A DNA stretch of 64,000 nucleotides from an uncultured Roseibium sp. (GTDB lineage: Bacteria > Pseudomonadota > Alphaproteobacteria > Rhizobiales > Stappiaceae), in contig NZ_OY769915.1 of NCBI RefSeq assembly GCF_963669205.1, positions 4,562,001-4,626,000 on the forward strand. Direction: 5' to 3'. Position 1 is the first letter of the stretch; every line of letters starts with the position of its first letter. This document shows, one piece after another, positions 54,321 through 63,105 of the stretch. The translations under genes and the position numbers were made by a program. Under the pieces are notes generated by a model, which saw only the letters and a list, made by a program, of their open reading frames with translations, was not told the origin of the DNA and ran no database searches.

Positions 54321-54504
54321 CTGACCCTCCTTGTACGAGATTGATTCAATACCAAAGAGGTATGGGTGAAATGCGCGAAGTTCAAGGACCATTTCCTTCG
54401 CACCGCCGGTTATCCGATGGGCTGCATGCTTGACGAACAGGGAAAGATAGCGCAAGCGTTTGCCCGAATTCGCGCAAGCGGCAACCTGCCAGGAAGGACC
54501 TCAC

Positions 54505-55338
54505 GTGCCAGCTGTTTTCGTCCTGCCGTTTCCGGCAATCGACCCGGTGATCATAGAGTTCGGCCCCTTCGCCCTCCGCTGGTACGCGCTGGCCTATATT
54601 GTCGGCATCATTCTCGCCTGGCGATACATGCGCGCCCTTGTCCTGAATGACCGGCTCTGGAACGGCGCGAAGCGGCCCTCTGCCCTGGAACTCGACGATT
54701 TCGTACTCTGGGGAACGCTCGGCATCATCATCGGCGGACGCCTCGGCTACGTGTTGTTCTACAATCCGGCCTATTACCTTTCCAACCCGGGCGAGGCGTT
54801 GGCGCTCTGGTCCGGCGGCATGTCGTTCCATGGCGGGTTCGCAGGCACCGTCATTGCGATGATCCTGTTCGCCTGGCGCAGGGGGTTGCCCGTCTGGACG
54901 CTGTTCGACCTGGCCGGATGCGCCGCGCCGATCGGCCTCTTCTTCGGGCGCATCGCCAATTTCATCAACGCCGAATTGTGGGGACGGCCGGCCGATGTCC
55001 CCTGGGCATTCGTGTTTCCGGGCGCCGGCCCCGAACCAAGGCATCCCAGCCAGCTCTACGAGGCGGCCCTGGAGGGGATCATCCTGTTCTTGGTCCTGCG
55101 CGTCCTCAGCCATCGTTTTCACTTGCTGAAAAAACCGGGTTTTCTTGCCGGCGCGTTCGCATTCGGATATGGCATCGGCCGCTCGATCGCCGAGTTCTAC
55201 CGCGTACCCGACGCCCATATCGGATATCTGTCGGGCTTCCTGACGATGGGCATCCTCTTGTCGGTGCCGATGATACTCGCCGGGCTCGCGCTCATGATCT
55301 GGGCGTCACGCCGCCCCTTGAAGGACGCCGCGGCTTGA
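54505..55338 (+). CDS. lgt: Prolipoprotein diacylglyceryl transferase
   Basis: Lgt attaches diacylglycerol from phosphatidylglycerol to the lipobox Cys of prolipoproteins. The 277-residue membrane protein starts at GTG 54505. IIGGRLGYVLFYNP with the essential Arg, GGMSFHGGFAGTVIAM, and the Lgt signature GRIANFINAELWGRP with HPSQLYEA are all present. About seven membrane helices. Its TGA overlaps the start of the next gene. Confidence 0.95.
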   Translation: MPAVFVLPFPAIDPVIIEFGPFALRWYALAYIVGIILAWRYMRALVLNDRLWNGAKRPSALELDDFVLWGTLGIIIGGRLGYVLFYNPAYYLSNPGEALALWSGGMSFHGGFAGTVIAMILFAWRRGLPVWTLFDLAGCAAPIGLFFGRIANFINAELWGRPADVPWAFVFPGAGPEPRHPSQLYEAALEGIILFLVLRVLSHRFHLLKKPGFLAGAFAFGYGIGRSIAEFYRVPDAHIGYLSGFLTMGILLSVPMILAGLALMIWASRRPLKDAAA

Positions 55339-56423
55339 CGGAGCTCAAGGAGAAAATCAAGGCCCGCATTGCCACTGAAGGCCCGCTTCCGGTGGCGCAC
55401 TACATGGCCCAGTGCCTCGGCGATCCGGACCGGGGCTACTACAGAACGCGGGAACCATTCGGCAGCGAAGGCGACTTCATCACCGCCCCCGAGGTCAGCC
55501 AGATGTTCGGAGAGCTCGTCGGTGCCGCCTGTGTCGCCGCATTCCAGGCTCTCGGGGAACCGGAGGCATTCAATCTGATTGAACTGGGTCCGGGACGCGG
55601 CACCCTGATGGCCGATCTGTTGCGGACGGCGTCGCTTCGTCCGGGTTTCATCGCCGCCGCGCAACTCAATCTGGTCGAGACAAGCCCGCGCCTCAGGAAA
55701 GTCCAGGCAGCAACGCTCGCTGGCGCGCCGCTGGAACCTGCCTTTCACGGCGCTGTCGAGGACATACCGGAGGGACCTTTCATACTGGTCGCGAACGAGT
55801 TCTTCGACGCGCTCCCGATCCATCAGTTTGTCAGGACACCCGACGGCTGGCAGGCGCGCGTCGTCGGGCTGGACGCGGGCGGCGAACTCGCATTCGGCGC
55901 CGGAACGGCACGGATCCCGGACAGCGACATTCCGGCGGATTTCCGGAACCCGCCGCCCGGGACGATCCTTGAAACCCAACCGGCCGCAAATGCGATCGCC
56001 GAGGGGCTGGGACACAGGCTCGCGCGCGACGGCGGCGCTGCGATCATCATCGACTACGGCTATCTGAAAACCGCGACCGGCGACACATTGCAGGCGCTTT
56101 ATCGTCACGCCTACGACGATGTCCTGGCGCATCCTGGCGAGGCCGACCTGACCGCCCACGTGAATTTCGAAGCCCTGGCAGGCGCGGCGCTCAGGGGCGG
56201 AGCCGCATCGCACGCTTTCCTGACCCAGGGCGAATTCCTGCTGCGGTCGGGGCTTCTGGAACGTGCCGGGTCTCTCGGCATCGGAAAGACGCACGAAGAA
56301 CAGGAGGCCATTCGCGACGCGGTCGAGCGTCTTGCCGCCCCGGCGCAGATGGGAGATCTCTTCAAGGTGCTGGCTCTGTCGAGCACACCTGCAATCTTTC
56401 CGCCATTTGACAGTGTCCCATGA
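55335..56423 (+). CDS. Class I SAM-dependent methyltransferase, MidA/NDUFAF7 family
   Basis: A 362-residue arginine methyltransferase-like protein. TTG 55335 overlaps the lgt stop (TTGA). It starts MTELKEKIKARIATEGPLPVAHYM and has YYRTREPFGSEGDFITAPEVSQMFG, the SAM site LIELGPGRGTLMADLLR (about 87-103) and VANEFFDALPIHQFV. The mitochondrial relative NDUFAF7 methylates a complex I subunit; the bacterial role is probably similar but unproven. Located in the conserved lgt-midA-pgeF order. Confidence 0.9.
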   Translation: MTELKEKIKARIATEGPLPVAHYMAQCLGDPDRGYYRTREPFGSEGDFITAPEVSQMFGELVGAACVAAFQALGEPEAFNLIELGPGRGTLMADLLRTASLRPGFIAAAQLNLVETSPRLRKVQAATLAGAPLEPAFHGAVEDIPEGPFILVANEFFDALPIHQFVRTPDGWQARVVGLDAGGELAFGAGTARIPDSDIPADFRNPPPGTILETQPAANAIAEGLGHRLARDGGAAIIIDYGYLKTATGDTLQALYRHAYDDVLAHPGEADLTAHVNFEALAGAALRGGAASHAFLTQGEFLLRSGLLERAGSLGIGKTHEEQEAIRDAVERLAAPAQMGDLFKVLALSSTPAIFPPFDSVP

Positions 56424-56515
56424 AGCAACCAAGGATCAGAGGTCGGGAACGAATCGAAGCAGACCAGGGGCGCGATGTCCGGGCAGGTCAGCCGCGCGTC
56501 TTTTCGGGGCAGTTT

Positions 56516-57283
56516 ATGAAGATCGAAGCAGAAGCACTGAACCTTGACGGGATCCGCCACGGCTTTTTCACGCGGGAGGGCGGCGTTTCGACCGGCATTT
56601 ACGAGAGCCTGAATGTCGGCCTTGGCTCCGAAGATGCACGCGATACGGTGCTTCGGAACCGCGGCCGGGTCGCCGATGTGCTGAGCGTGTCGGCGGACCG
56701 TCTCCTGTCACCCTATCAGATCCACTCTGCCGATGTGCTTACGGTCGATGGGCCCTGGGAAGATGGCCGTCACAAAAAGGCGGACGCGCTCGTCACCGAC
56801 AAACCGGGTCTGGCGGTCGGCATTCTGACGGCCGATTGCGGGCCGATCCTCTTCGCGGACCCGGGTGCCGGCGTTGTCGGCGCAGCCCATTCGGGCTGGA
56901 AAGGTGCGCTCACGGGCATTCTTCAGAACACTGTCGCAGCGATGGAGGCACGCGGGGCAGCGCGCGAAAACACGGTTGCGGTTCTCGGCCCGACCATTTC
57001 GCGGCAATCCTATGAAGTCGGGCCCGAGTTTCACGACCGTTTCGTCAGTGATGCGACAAGCAACGAGATCTATTTCACTCCGTCCGAACGCGATGGCCAC
57101 TTCATGTTCGATCTCCCGGCATTCATCACCGATCGTCTGCGCGAGACCGGTCTGGGCAAGGTCATCGACCTAGAACTCTGCACCTATTGCGACGAAGACC
57201 GTTTCTTTTCGTACAGACGGACAACCCATCGCGGCGAGCCGGATTACGGCCGCCAGATCAGCGCGATTTCCCTTGAGCCTTGA
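56516..57283 (+). CDS. pgeF: Peptidoglycan editing factor PgeF (laccase-domain protein)
   Basis: A 255-residue member of the YfiH/DUF152 family. In E. coli the enzyme removes wrongly placed serine from peptidoglycan precursors. The metal-binding triad is visible as His in SPYQIHSADV, Cys in LTADCGPILFAD and His in GAAHSGWKGAL; LELCTYCDEDRFFSYRR is the C-terminal signature. ATG 56516 fits the family start (MKIEAEALN); an in-frame ATG at 56420 overlaps the previous stop and would add 32 residues. Confidence 0.9.
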   Translation: MKIEAEALNLDGIRHGFFTREGGVSTGIYESLNVGLGSEDARDTVLRNRGRVADVLSVSADRLLSPYQIHSADVLTVDGPWEDGRHKKADALVTDKPGLAVGILTADCGPILFADPGAGVVGAAHSGWKGALTGILQNTVAAMEARGAARENTVAVLGPTISRQSYEVGPEFHDRFVSDATSNEIYFTPSERDGHFMFDLPAFITDRLRETGLGKVIDLELCTYCDEDRFFSYRRTTHRGEPDYGRQISAISLEP

Positions 57284-57312
57284 CCGCCAGTTTAGTGAAT
57301 GTGAGGACGACC

Positions 57313-58470
57313 ATGGCACTGCACTTTTCAGACGCTGAATTCGAGCGCCGCTTTACCGAACTGAAAGCCGCCATGGACGCCGAGAAGCTCGACGCCATGC
57401 TGCTGTTTGCGCAGGAAAGCATGTATTGGCTGACGGGCTATGACACGTTCGGCTTCTGTTTCTTCCAATGCCTCGTCGTGACAAAGGACGGGGAAAAGGT
57501 CCTGTTGACGCGCTCGGCAGATCAGCGTCAGGCGCGCCATACTTCCAACGTATCCGACATACGGATCTGGATTGACCGCGGCTCCGCCAGCCCCGTGATG
57601 CAACTCAAGGAGATGCTGTTCGACATGGATCTTCTCGGCAGCAGGATCGGGATCGAATACGACACGCACGGCATGACCGGCAAGATCGCGCTGCAGATCA
57701 ATGCCGAGCTGACCAGTTTCGCCGACCTGCGCGATGCGTCGGCGCTGATACCGGAGCTGCGCTCGGTGAAGAGCCCGGAGGAAATCGTCTATGTCCGCAA
57801 GGCGGCAGAACTGACGGACAAGGCGTTTCACGCGGCCATCGACGAAATTCGTCCTGGAGCCGACGAAGGCAAGGTCCTTTCGGCGATGCAGGGCGCAATC
57901 TTCGAGGGCGGCGGAGATTATCCGGGCAACGAATTCATCATCGGCTCCGGACACGACGCGCTTCTGTGCCGATACAAGTCCGGCCGCCGCGTCCTTGACG
58001 AACGCGATCAGATCACGCTCGAGTGGGCCGGCAGCTACCGGCACTACCACGCGGCTGCCATGCGGACGATCATCGTCGGCACGCCATCGGACAGGCATCA
58101 GGAGATGTATCTGGCCACGCGTGAGGCACTGGCGGCGGTGGAAACCCAATTGGTGCCGGGGAAGACCTTCGGCGACATCTTCGACGCCCATGCGGAGCGC
58201 ATGGATTCCCACGGCATGATGCAGCACCGGCTGAACGCGTGCGGCTACTCGCTCGGCGCCCGTTTCACCCCGAGCTGGATGGACACGCCCATGGCTTACA
58301 GGTCCAATCCGGCCCCGGTCAAACCGAACATGGTGATCTTCATGCACATGATCCTGATGGATTCGATCACCGACACCGCGATGACGCTCGGACAGACATA
58401 CCTCACCACCGAAGGGGCGCCGGAGTGCTTATCCACTCTGCCACTCGACCTGCCGGTAAAGTCGGGATAA
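57313..58470 (+). CDS. M24 (pita-bread fold) family protein lacking the metal ligands
   Basis: A 385-residue protein with creatinase/aminopeptidase P layout: an N-terminal domain (MLLFAQESMYWLTGYDTFGF) and an M24 C-terminal domain from about 165 (ELRSVKSPEEIVYVRKAAELTDKAF). Aligned by motif with E. coli aminopeptidase P, all five metal ligands are changed: D260 to E237, D271 to A248, H354 to Y312, E383 to H345 and E406 to G360. It is therefore unlikely to be a metallopeptidase; metal-free relatives such as creatinase hydrolyse small amidino or amide compounds. Substrate unknown. Follows pgeF by 29 bp. Confidence 0.85.
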   Translation: MALHFSDAEFERRFTELKAAMDAEKLDAMLLFAQESMYWLTGYDTFGFCFFQCLVVTKDGEKVLLTRSADQRQARHTSNVSDIRIWIDRGSASPVMQLKEMLFDMDLLGSRIGIEYDTHGMTGKIALQINAELTSFADLRDASALIPELRSVKSPEEIVYVRKAAELTDKAFHAAIDEIRPGADEGKVLSAMQGAIFEGGGDYPGNEFIIGSGHDALLCRYKSGRRVLDERDQITLEWAGSYRHYHAAAMRTIIVGTPSDRHQEMYLATREALAAVETQLVPGKTFGDIFDAHAERMDSHGMMQHRLNACGYSLGARFTPSWMDTPMAYRSNPAPVKPNMVIFMHMILMDSITDTAMTLGQTYLTTEGAPECLSTLPLDLPVKSG

Positions 58471-58561
58471 ACCAAGTGCGACACGGGAATCGGCCGGACG
58501 GAGCATCAGTCCGGCAGGTCCTGGATCGGAATGACGCAGACATCTGGAGCCGGACCCCTTC

Positions 58562-59083
58562 ATGCTCTCATTTTCCAGCCAGAACTCCTATTCCGTTTTG
58601 CGGGCAGCGGCGGCTCTCTTGCTTCTCGGCTTCCTCGCCGCGTGCCAGTCTTCTCCGCAGACGCCGACACCGATTTCAGGGCCGGTCTCGCAGCCTTCCA
58701 TCGCCGGACAGGCCGACGCGGAAAACGTCGTTACCTTTGCATTCGAACCGTTTACCGGCGCTCCGGGAAACATCGCCGATGAATTGTCGGAGTATATCGG
58801 CAGGGAAGCGCGCCGTCAGAACATCACGCTCGTCAGACGTGTCGGGGCTGCCGCGACCTATCGTGTAAACGGCTACCTTGCCGCCACCGGTCAGCCATCC
58901 AACGGAACCGTGTTCTATGTGTTCGACATAGTTGACGCAAACGGCAGCCGCCTGAAACGCATCTCGGGAACCGAATCGACCGGAGGTGCTTCCGGAGATC
59001 CCTGGCAGGCCGTCAGTGCATCGACCCTGTCCCGAATCGCGGCGCGCTCGATGGTGGAAATCGAGGCCTGGCTCAACCGATAA
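58562..59083 (+). CDS. Lipoprotein of unknown function
   Basis: A 173-residue protein with a lipoprotein signal peptide and lipobox LAAC (Cys28), followed by a Pro/Ser/Thr-rich linker and a mixed domain of about 120 residues (VVTFAFEPFTGAPGNIADELSEYIGREARRQNI, YRVNGYLAATG, VFYVFDIVDANGSRLKRISG). The pattern of an N-terminal sheet and helix resembles small periplasmic domains of unknown function. A lipid anchor in the outer or inner membrane is expected. Confidence 0.75.
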   Translation: MLSFSSQNSYSVLRAAAALLLLGFLAACQSSPQTPTPISGPVSQPSIAGQADAENVVTFAFEPFTGAPGNIADELSEYIGREARRQNITLVRRVGAAATYRVNGYLAATGQPSNGTVFYVFDIVDANGSRLKRISGTESTGGASGDPWQAVSASTLSRIAARSMVEIEAWLNR

Positions 59084-59320
59084 TGATCGCTTAGCCGGAT
59101 AACCGTGGTTTTGCGCCACAAAATTTCAAAAAAAGAACGTGAGAGGGCCTATCACCTGTTGTGGTCCGGTTGCTTGGTTGTTACAACGCCGCCGCCTGCC
59201 GGGGGTCGCCTGAACACAACCTGCGGCACCCGGCACTCGACACGACATAGGCCTTTTCAGCGTGTTTGCGGGATATGACAGTCCTCACTCGCGCCGTCGC
59301 ACCAGAAGGACTTGCGGCTC

Positions 59321-60253
59321 ATGAAGATCGTCGCGGGCAATTCGAACCGAGCCCTGGCTGAGGAAATCTCCAATTACCTGGATGCGCCTCTCGCCAAATG
59401 CCAGGTCAGGCGCTTTGCCGACCAGGAAATCTTCGTAGAAATCCAGGAGAACGTGCGTGGCGAGGATGTCTTCGTCGTGCAGCCGACCAGCTACCCGGCA
59501 AACGATCACCTGATGGAGTTGCTCATCATCATTGATGCGCTGCGCCGCTCCTCTGCCAGACGCATCACCGCCGTGATCCCCTATTTCGGCTATGCGCGCC
59601 AGGATCGCCGCGCATCGGGACGGACACCGATCTCGGCGAAACTGGTGGCCAACCTGATCACCAACGCAGGCGCAGACCGCGTTTTGACCCTGGATCTCCA
59701 CGCCGGACAGATCCAGGGTTTTTTCGATATACCGACGGACAATCTCTTCGCCGCTCCCGTGATGACCCGGGACATCAAGGAACGCTACGCGACCGACAAC
59801 GTGATGGTCGTGTCGCCCGATGTCGGCGGTGTCGTGCGCGCCCGTGCGCTCGCGAAACGGATCGATGCCCCGCTCTCCATCGTCGACAAGCGTCGTGACA
59901 AGCCCGGGGAATCGGAAGTCATGAACATTATCGGGGAAGTGAAGGGCTATGACTGCATCCTGGTCGACGACATCGTCGACAGCGGCGGCACGCTCTGCAA
60001 TGCGGCCGAGGCGCTGCTGTCCCAGGGCGCGGACTCAGTGACAGCCTACATCACGCACGGCGTGCTGTCGGGTGGCGCCGTCGCCAGGGTGACGTCCTCG
60101 AAGCTGAAAGAACTTGTGATCACCAATTCGATCGAACCCACGGCTGCGATCACCGCCGCCGCCAACATACGCACGATCTCGATTGCGCCCCTTATCGGCG
60201 AGGCAATCAACCGGACGGCGCTGGAAAAGTCGGTCTCCAGCCTGTTCAGCTGA
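59321..60253 (+). CDS. prs: Ribose-phosphate pyrophosphokinase
   Basis: Prs makes PRPP from ribose 5-phosphate and ATP for purine, pyrimidine, His, Trp and NAD synthesis. The 310-residue enzyme from ATG 59321 ([16 protein letters not shown], after AGAAGGA) has the [10 protein letters not shown] flexible-loop start, [10 protein letters not shown], the PRPP-binding loop [14 protein letters not shown] and [18 protein letters not shown], the Mg2+ site. Length is normal for class I. A strong terminator follows. Confidence 0.96.
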   Translation: MKIVAGNSNRALAEEISNYLDAPLAKCQVRRFADQEIFVEIQENVRGEDVFVVQPTSYPANDHLMELLIIIDALRRSSARRITAVIPYFGYARQDRRASGRTPISAKLVANLITNAGADRVLTLDLHAGQIQGFFDIPTDNLFAAPVMTRDIKERYATDNVMVVSPDVGGVVRARALAKRIDAPLSIVDKRRDKPGESEVMNIIGEVKGYDCILVDDIVDSGGTLCNAAEALLSQGADSVTAYITHGVLSGGAVARVTSSKLKELVITNSIEPTAAITAAANIRTISIAPLIGEAINRTALEKSVSSLFS

Positions 60254-60273
60254 GGCCAGGCACTGAAGTCTTG

Positions 60274-60302
60274 AAAACGCCGGTCCGACCGGCGTTTTTT
60301 TT
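60274..60302 (+). terminator. Factor-independent terminator of prs
   Basis: Stem AAAACGCCGGT / ACCGGCGTTTT with a CCG loop, then more T. It lies 21 bp after the prs stop codon. Confidence 0.92.
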
Positions 60303-60468
60303 GTCTGCCCCGCGACACGGGCTGCGCAAACTCATTGTGGTCTGACCCTGCGGCCCAAAAATTTTCCCAAATGATCAAAAAATTCGCGCCGAGACCACGT
60401 GCACAGCTTGTGAGCACGCATATTTTGTGATCAACTTTTCGGGCTAAAAATACTTCCAGGGGATTCCG

Positions 60469-61476
60469 ATGCTCGTATTAAAACAATTTTCCAGGGTCCG
60501 CAGGGCCCTGTTGTCGGCCGCTTTGGCCGTCACAGCCACCGTCGCCTTGCCGTCTACAGCCGTGTTGGCCGCCGACCCGATCAAGGTGGCTGCGATCTAC
60601 ACGGTTCCGGTCGAACAGCAATGGGTCAGCCGTATCGACAAGGCCCTGAAGGCGGCGCAGGAGCGGGGTGAAATCACCTACACCTTCTCCGAAAACGTGG
60701 CTAATACCGATTATGAACGCGTGATGCGCGAATATGCCGAACAGGGCATGGACCTCGTCGTCGGGGAAGCCTTCGCGGTGGAACGCGCCGCGCGCAAGGT
60801 GGCTGCGGAATATCCGGACACGGCCTTTCTCATGGGCTCCTCCTTCGGACCTGCCAAACCGAATTTTGCCGTCTTCGACAACTGGATCCACGAACCCAGC
60901 TACCTGTCCGGCATGATTGCGGGTGCCAGCACCAAGTCGAACGTGATCGGTATGGTCGGCGGCTATGCCATTCCGGAAGTCAACCGCCTGATGCACGCCT
61001 TCATGGACGGCGCGACGTCCGTCAATCCGGACGTGAAGTTCCTGGTGACCTTCATCAATTCCTGGTACGACCCGCCCAAGGCCAAGGAAGCGGCCTTCGC
61101 CATGATCGACAAGGGTGCCGACATTCTCTACGCCGAGCGCTTCGGCGTGTCCGACGCTGCCAAGGAAAAGGAAATCCTGGCAATCGGCAACGTGATCGAC
61201 ACGTCCGCGGACTATCCCGGAACGATCCTGTCTTCCGCGCTCTGGCACATGGAGCCGACCATTGATCGCGCCGTGACCGCGGTCGTCGGCGGCAGCTTTG
61301 AGCCCGCTGACTATGGCCCCTTCAGCTTCATGTCCTACGGCGGCGGCAGCTTCATCGTGGATGAGAGTCTCGCCGATCCGGCTGCCGTCGCGGCGGCCAA
61401 GGAAAAGGAACAGGAAATCCTGGATGGCCTCTTCCGCGTCAACGTCAATGACAGCGAACCGAAATCGACGATGTAA
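60469..61476 (+). CDS. BMP family ABC transporter substrate-binding protein
   Basis: A 335-residue periplasmic receptor of the basic membrane protein family, which binds purine nucleosides or related compounds. Signal peptide 1-35 (ending AVLAAD). KVAAIYTVPVEQQWVSRIDKAL, ERVMREYAEQGMDLVVGEAF, GSSFGPAKPNFAVFDNWIHEPSYLSGMIAG and GMVGGYAIPEVNRLMHAF are the family blocks. It heads an operon with the ATPase and permease below. Such systems in alphaproteobacteria import nucleosides or purine bases. Confidence 0.92.
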   Translation: MLVLKQFSRVRRALLSAALAVTATVALPSTAVLAADPIKVAAIYTVPVEQQWVSRIDKALKAAQERGEITYTFSENVANTDYERVMREYAEQGMDLVVGEAFAVERAARKVAAEYPDTAFLMGSSFGPAKPNFAVFDNWIHEPSYLSGMIAGASTKSNVIGMVGGYAIPEVNRLMHAFMDGATSVNPDVKFLVTFINSWYDPPKAKEAAFAMIDKGADILYAERFGVSDAAKEKEILAIGNVIDTSADYPGTILSSALWHMEPTIDRAVTAVVGGSFEPADYGPFSFMSYGGGSFIVDESLADPAAVAAAKEKEQEILDGLFRVNVNDSEPKSTM

Positions 61477-61484
61477 CGCTTTCG

Positions 61485-61507
61485 GCCGGCGGCGTTCTGC
61501 CGCCGGC
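61485..61507 (+). promoter_or_regulatory. Intercistronic hairpin between BMP receptor and ABC ATPase genes
   Basis: A perfect 9-bp inverted repeat (GCCGGCGGC / GCCGCCGGC) with a 5-base loop, no T run, 8 bp after the receptor stop. It probably stabilises the receptor mRNA so that receptor exceeds transporter. Confidence 0.7.
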
Positions 61508-61560
61508 ATCTCCTGCCCAAGCCGCACTTGCGGCCGACAAACCAAATTCCGGAGCTCCGC

Positions 61561-63105
61561 ATGACGGAACCCACGCAAGCGGCGGAGACCGTCCTCAGGC
61601 TGGACGGTATCACCAAGCGTTTTGGCGATCTCACGGCAAACGGCGACGTGTCGCTCGACCTCGCAAGAGGTGAAATTCTGGCGCTTCTGGGGGAAAACGG
61701 TGCCGGCAAGACGACCCTGATGAACATCCTGTTCGGGCACTATGTTGCGGACGAGGGTCAGGTTTATGTCGCCGCGCCCGGCACCGGACTGATCGAACTG
61801 GAAGCCGGATCGCCGCACGCGGCGCTTGAAGCCGGCATCGGCATGGTGCACCAGCACTTCACGCTGGCCGAGAACCTGAGCGCACTGGACAACATTGTCC
61901 TTGGCACCGAGAAGCTTTCCGCTGTGACCTCGGCCCGCAAACCTGCCCGTGCGAAGCTTGAAGACCTGATAGAGCGCTCTGGCCTGAGCGTTCCGCTGGA
62001 TGCCCGGATTTCGCAACTGTCCGTCGGAGAGAAGCAGCGGGTGGAAATTCTCAAGGCGCTTTACCGCGACGCCCGCGTTCTCGTTCTTGATGAACCGACC
62101 GCCGTGCTGACGCCTCAGGAATCCGACACCCTGTTCTCGACCCTGAAGAAGCTCGCAGCGGACGGGCTGGCAATCATTTTCATATCCCACAAGCTGGCCG
62201 AGGTGATCGCCTCGTCCCATCGCGTTGCGGTGTTGCGGGGCGGACGCAAGGTCGCCGATCTTGCCACTGCCGAGTGCGATCTGCGCAAGCTGGCGGAACT
62301 CATGGTCGGACACGAGATCGTTGAAACAGTGCGCGGCAAGGGATCACCCGGAGCCCCCCTGCTCGTTCTGAACAGCGTTTCGGCAGGCAGCGGACGCGAT
62401 GCCCTGCATGGCGTGGACCTCACGCTGAACGCGGGCGAAATCCTTGGGATCGCGGGTGTTTCGGGCAATGGCCAGACCATGCTCGCCCGCGTCATTTCGG
62501 GACTACAGGCTCCGGCATCGGGAACGATGACCCTTGCCGGCTCTGAAGAAACCGGTGCCAGCGCGCGCAAGATGATTGACGCAGGTCTTGCCCGCATCCC
62601 CGAAGACCGTCATCACGACGGCATCGTCGGGGCGATGAGCGTTTCGGAGAACCTTGCCATCGAATCCATCCGAAAGCCGCAGAACCAGCGCTTCGGACTG
62701 CTGCGCTTTTCGGCCATGCGCGAAACCGCCAGGCGGCTGATAGCGGCCTATGACATCCGCTGCCAGGGAGAGGACAGCCAGGCGCGGCTGCTTTCCGGCG
62801 GCAACATCCAGAAAATCGTGCTCGCACGGACCCTTGATCCCGAACCGCAAGTGGTCCTCGCAGCGCAGCCGTCCCGTGGCCTGGATGTCGGCGCGACTTC
62901 CGACGTTCACAAACGCCTTCTGGCCGCACGTGACCGGGGCGCAGGCGTAATCCTGATATCCGAGGATCTCGATGAACTCATGCGCCTGTCCGACCGGATC
63001 GCGGTCATGCATCGTGGCGCGCTTTCGGCGGCGGACCCGACCGAAGACCTGGATCGCGGAACACTCGGATTGCGCATGGCCGGCCAGAGTGGAGAAGCAG
63101 CATGA
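61561..63105 (+). CDS. ABC transporter ATP-binding protein, two ATPase domains (nucleoside/sugar type)
   Basis: A 514-residue cytoplasmic ATPase with two ABC domains. Domain 1: Walker A GENGAGKTT, signature SVGEKQRVEILKAL, Walker B VLVLDEPTAVL. Domain 2: degenerate Walker A GVSGNGQTM, signature LSGGNIQKIVLAR, Walker B region VVLAAQPSRGLDVGA, as usual in simple-sugar and nucleoside importers, where only one site hydrolyses ATP well. ATG 61561 has GGAG upstream. It overlaps the permease gene by 4 bp. Confidence 0.93.
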   Translation: MTEPTQAAETVLRLDGITKRFGDLTANGDVSLDLARGEILALLGENGAGKTTLMNILFGHYVADEGQVYVAAPGTGLIELEAGSPHAALEAGIGMVHQHFTLAENLSALDNIVLGTEKLSAVTSARKPARAKLEDLIERSGLSVPLDARISQLSVGEKQRVEILKALYRDARVLVLDEPTAVLTPQESDTLFSTLKKLAADGLAIIFISHKLAEVIASSHRVAVLRGGRKVADLATAECDLRKLAELMVGHEIVETVRGKGSPGAPLLVLNSVSAGSGRDALHGVDLTLNAGEILGIAGVSGNGQTMLARVISGLQAPASGTMTLAGSEETGASARKMIDAGLARIPEDRHHDGIVGAMSVSENLAIESIRKPQNQRFGLLRFSAMRETARRLIAAYDIRCQGEDSQARLLSGGNIQKIVLARTLDPEPQVVLAAQPSRGLDVGATSDVHKRLLAARDRGAGVILISEDLDELMRLSDRIAVMHRGALSAADPTEDLDRGTLGLRMAGQSGEAA

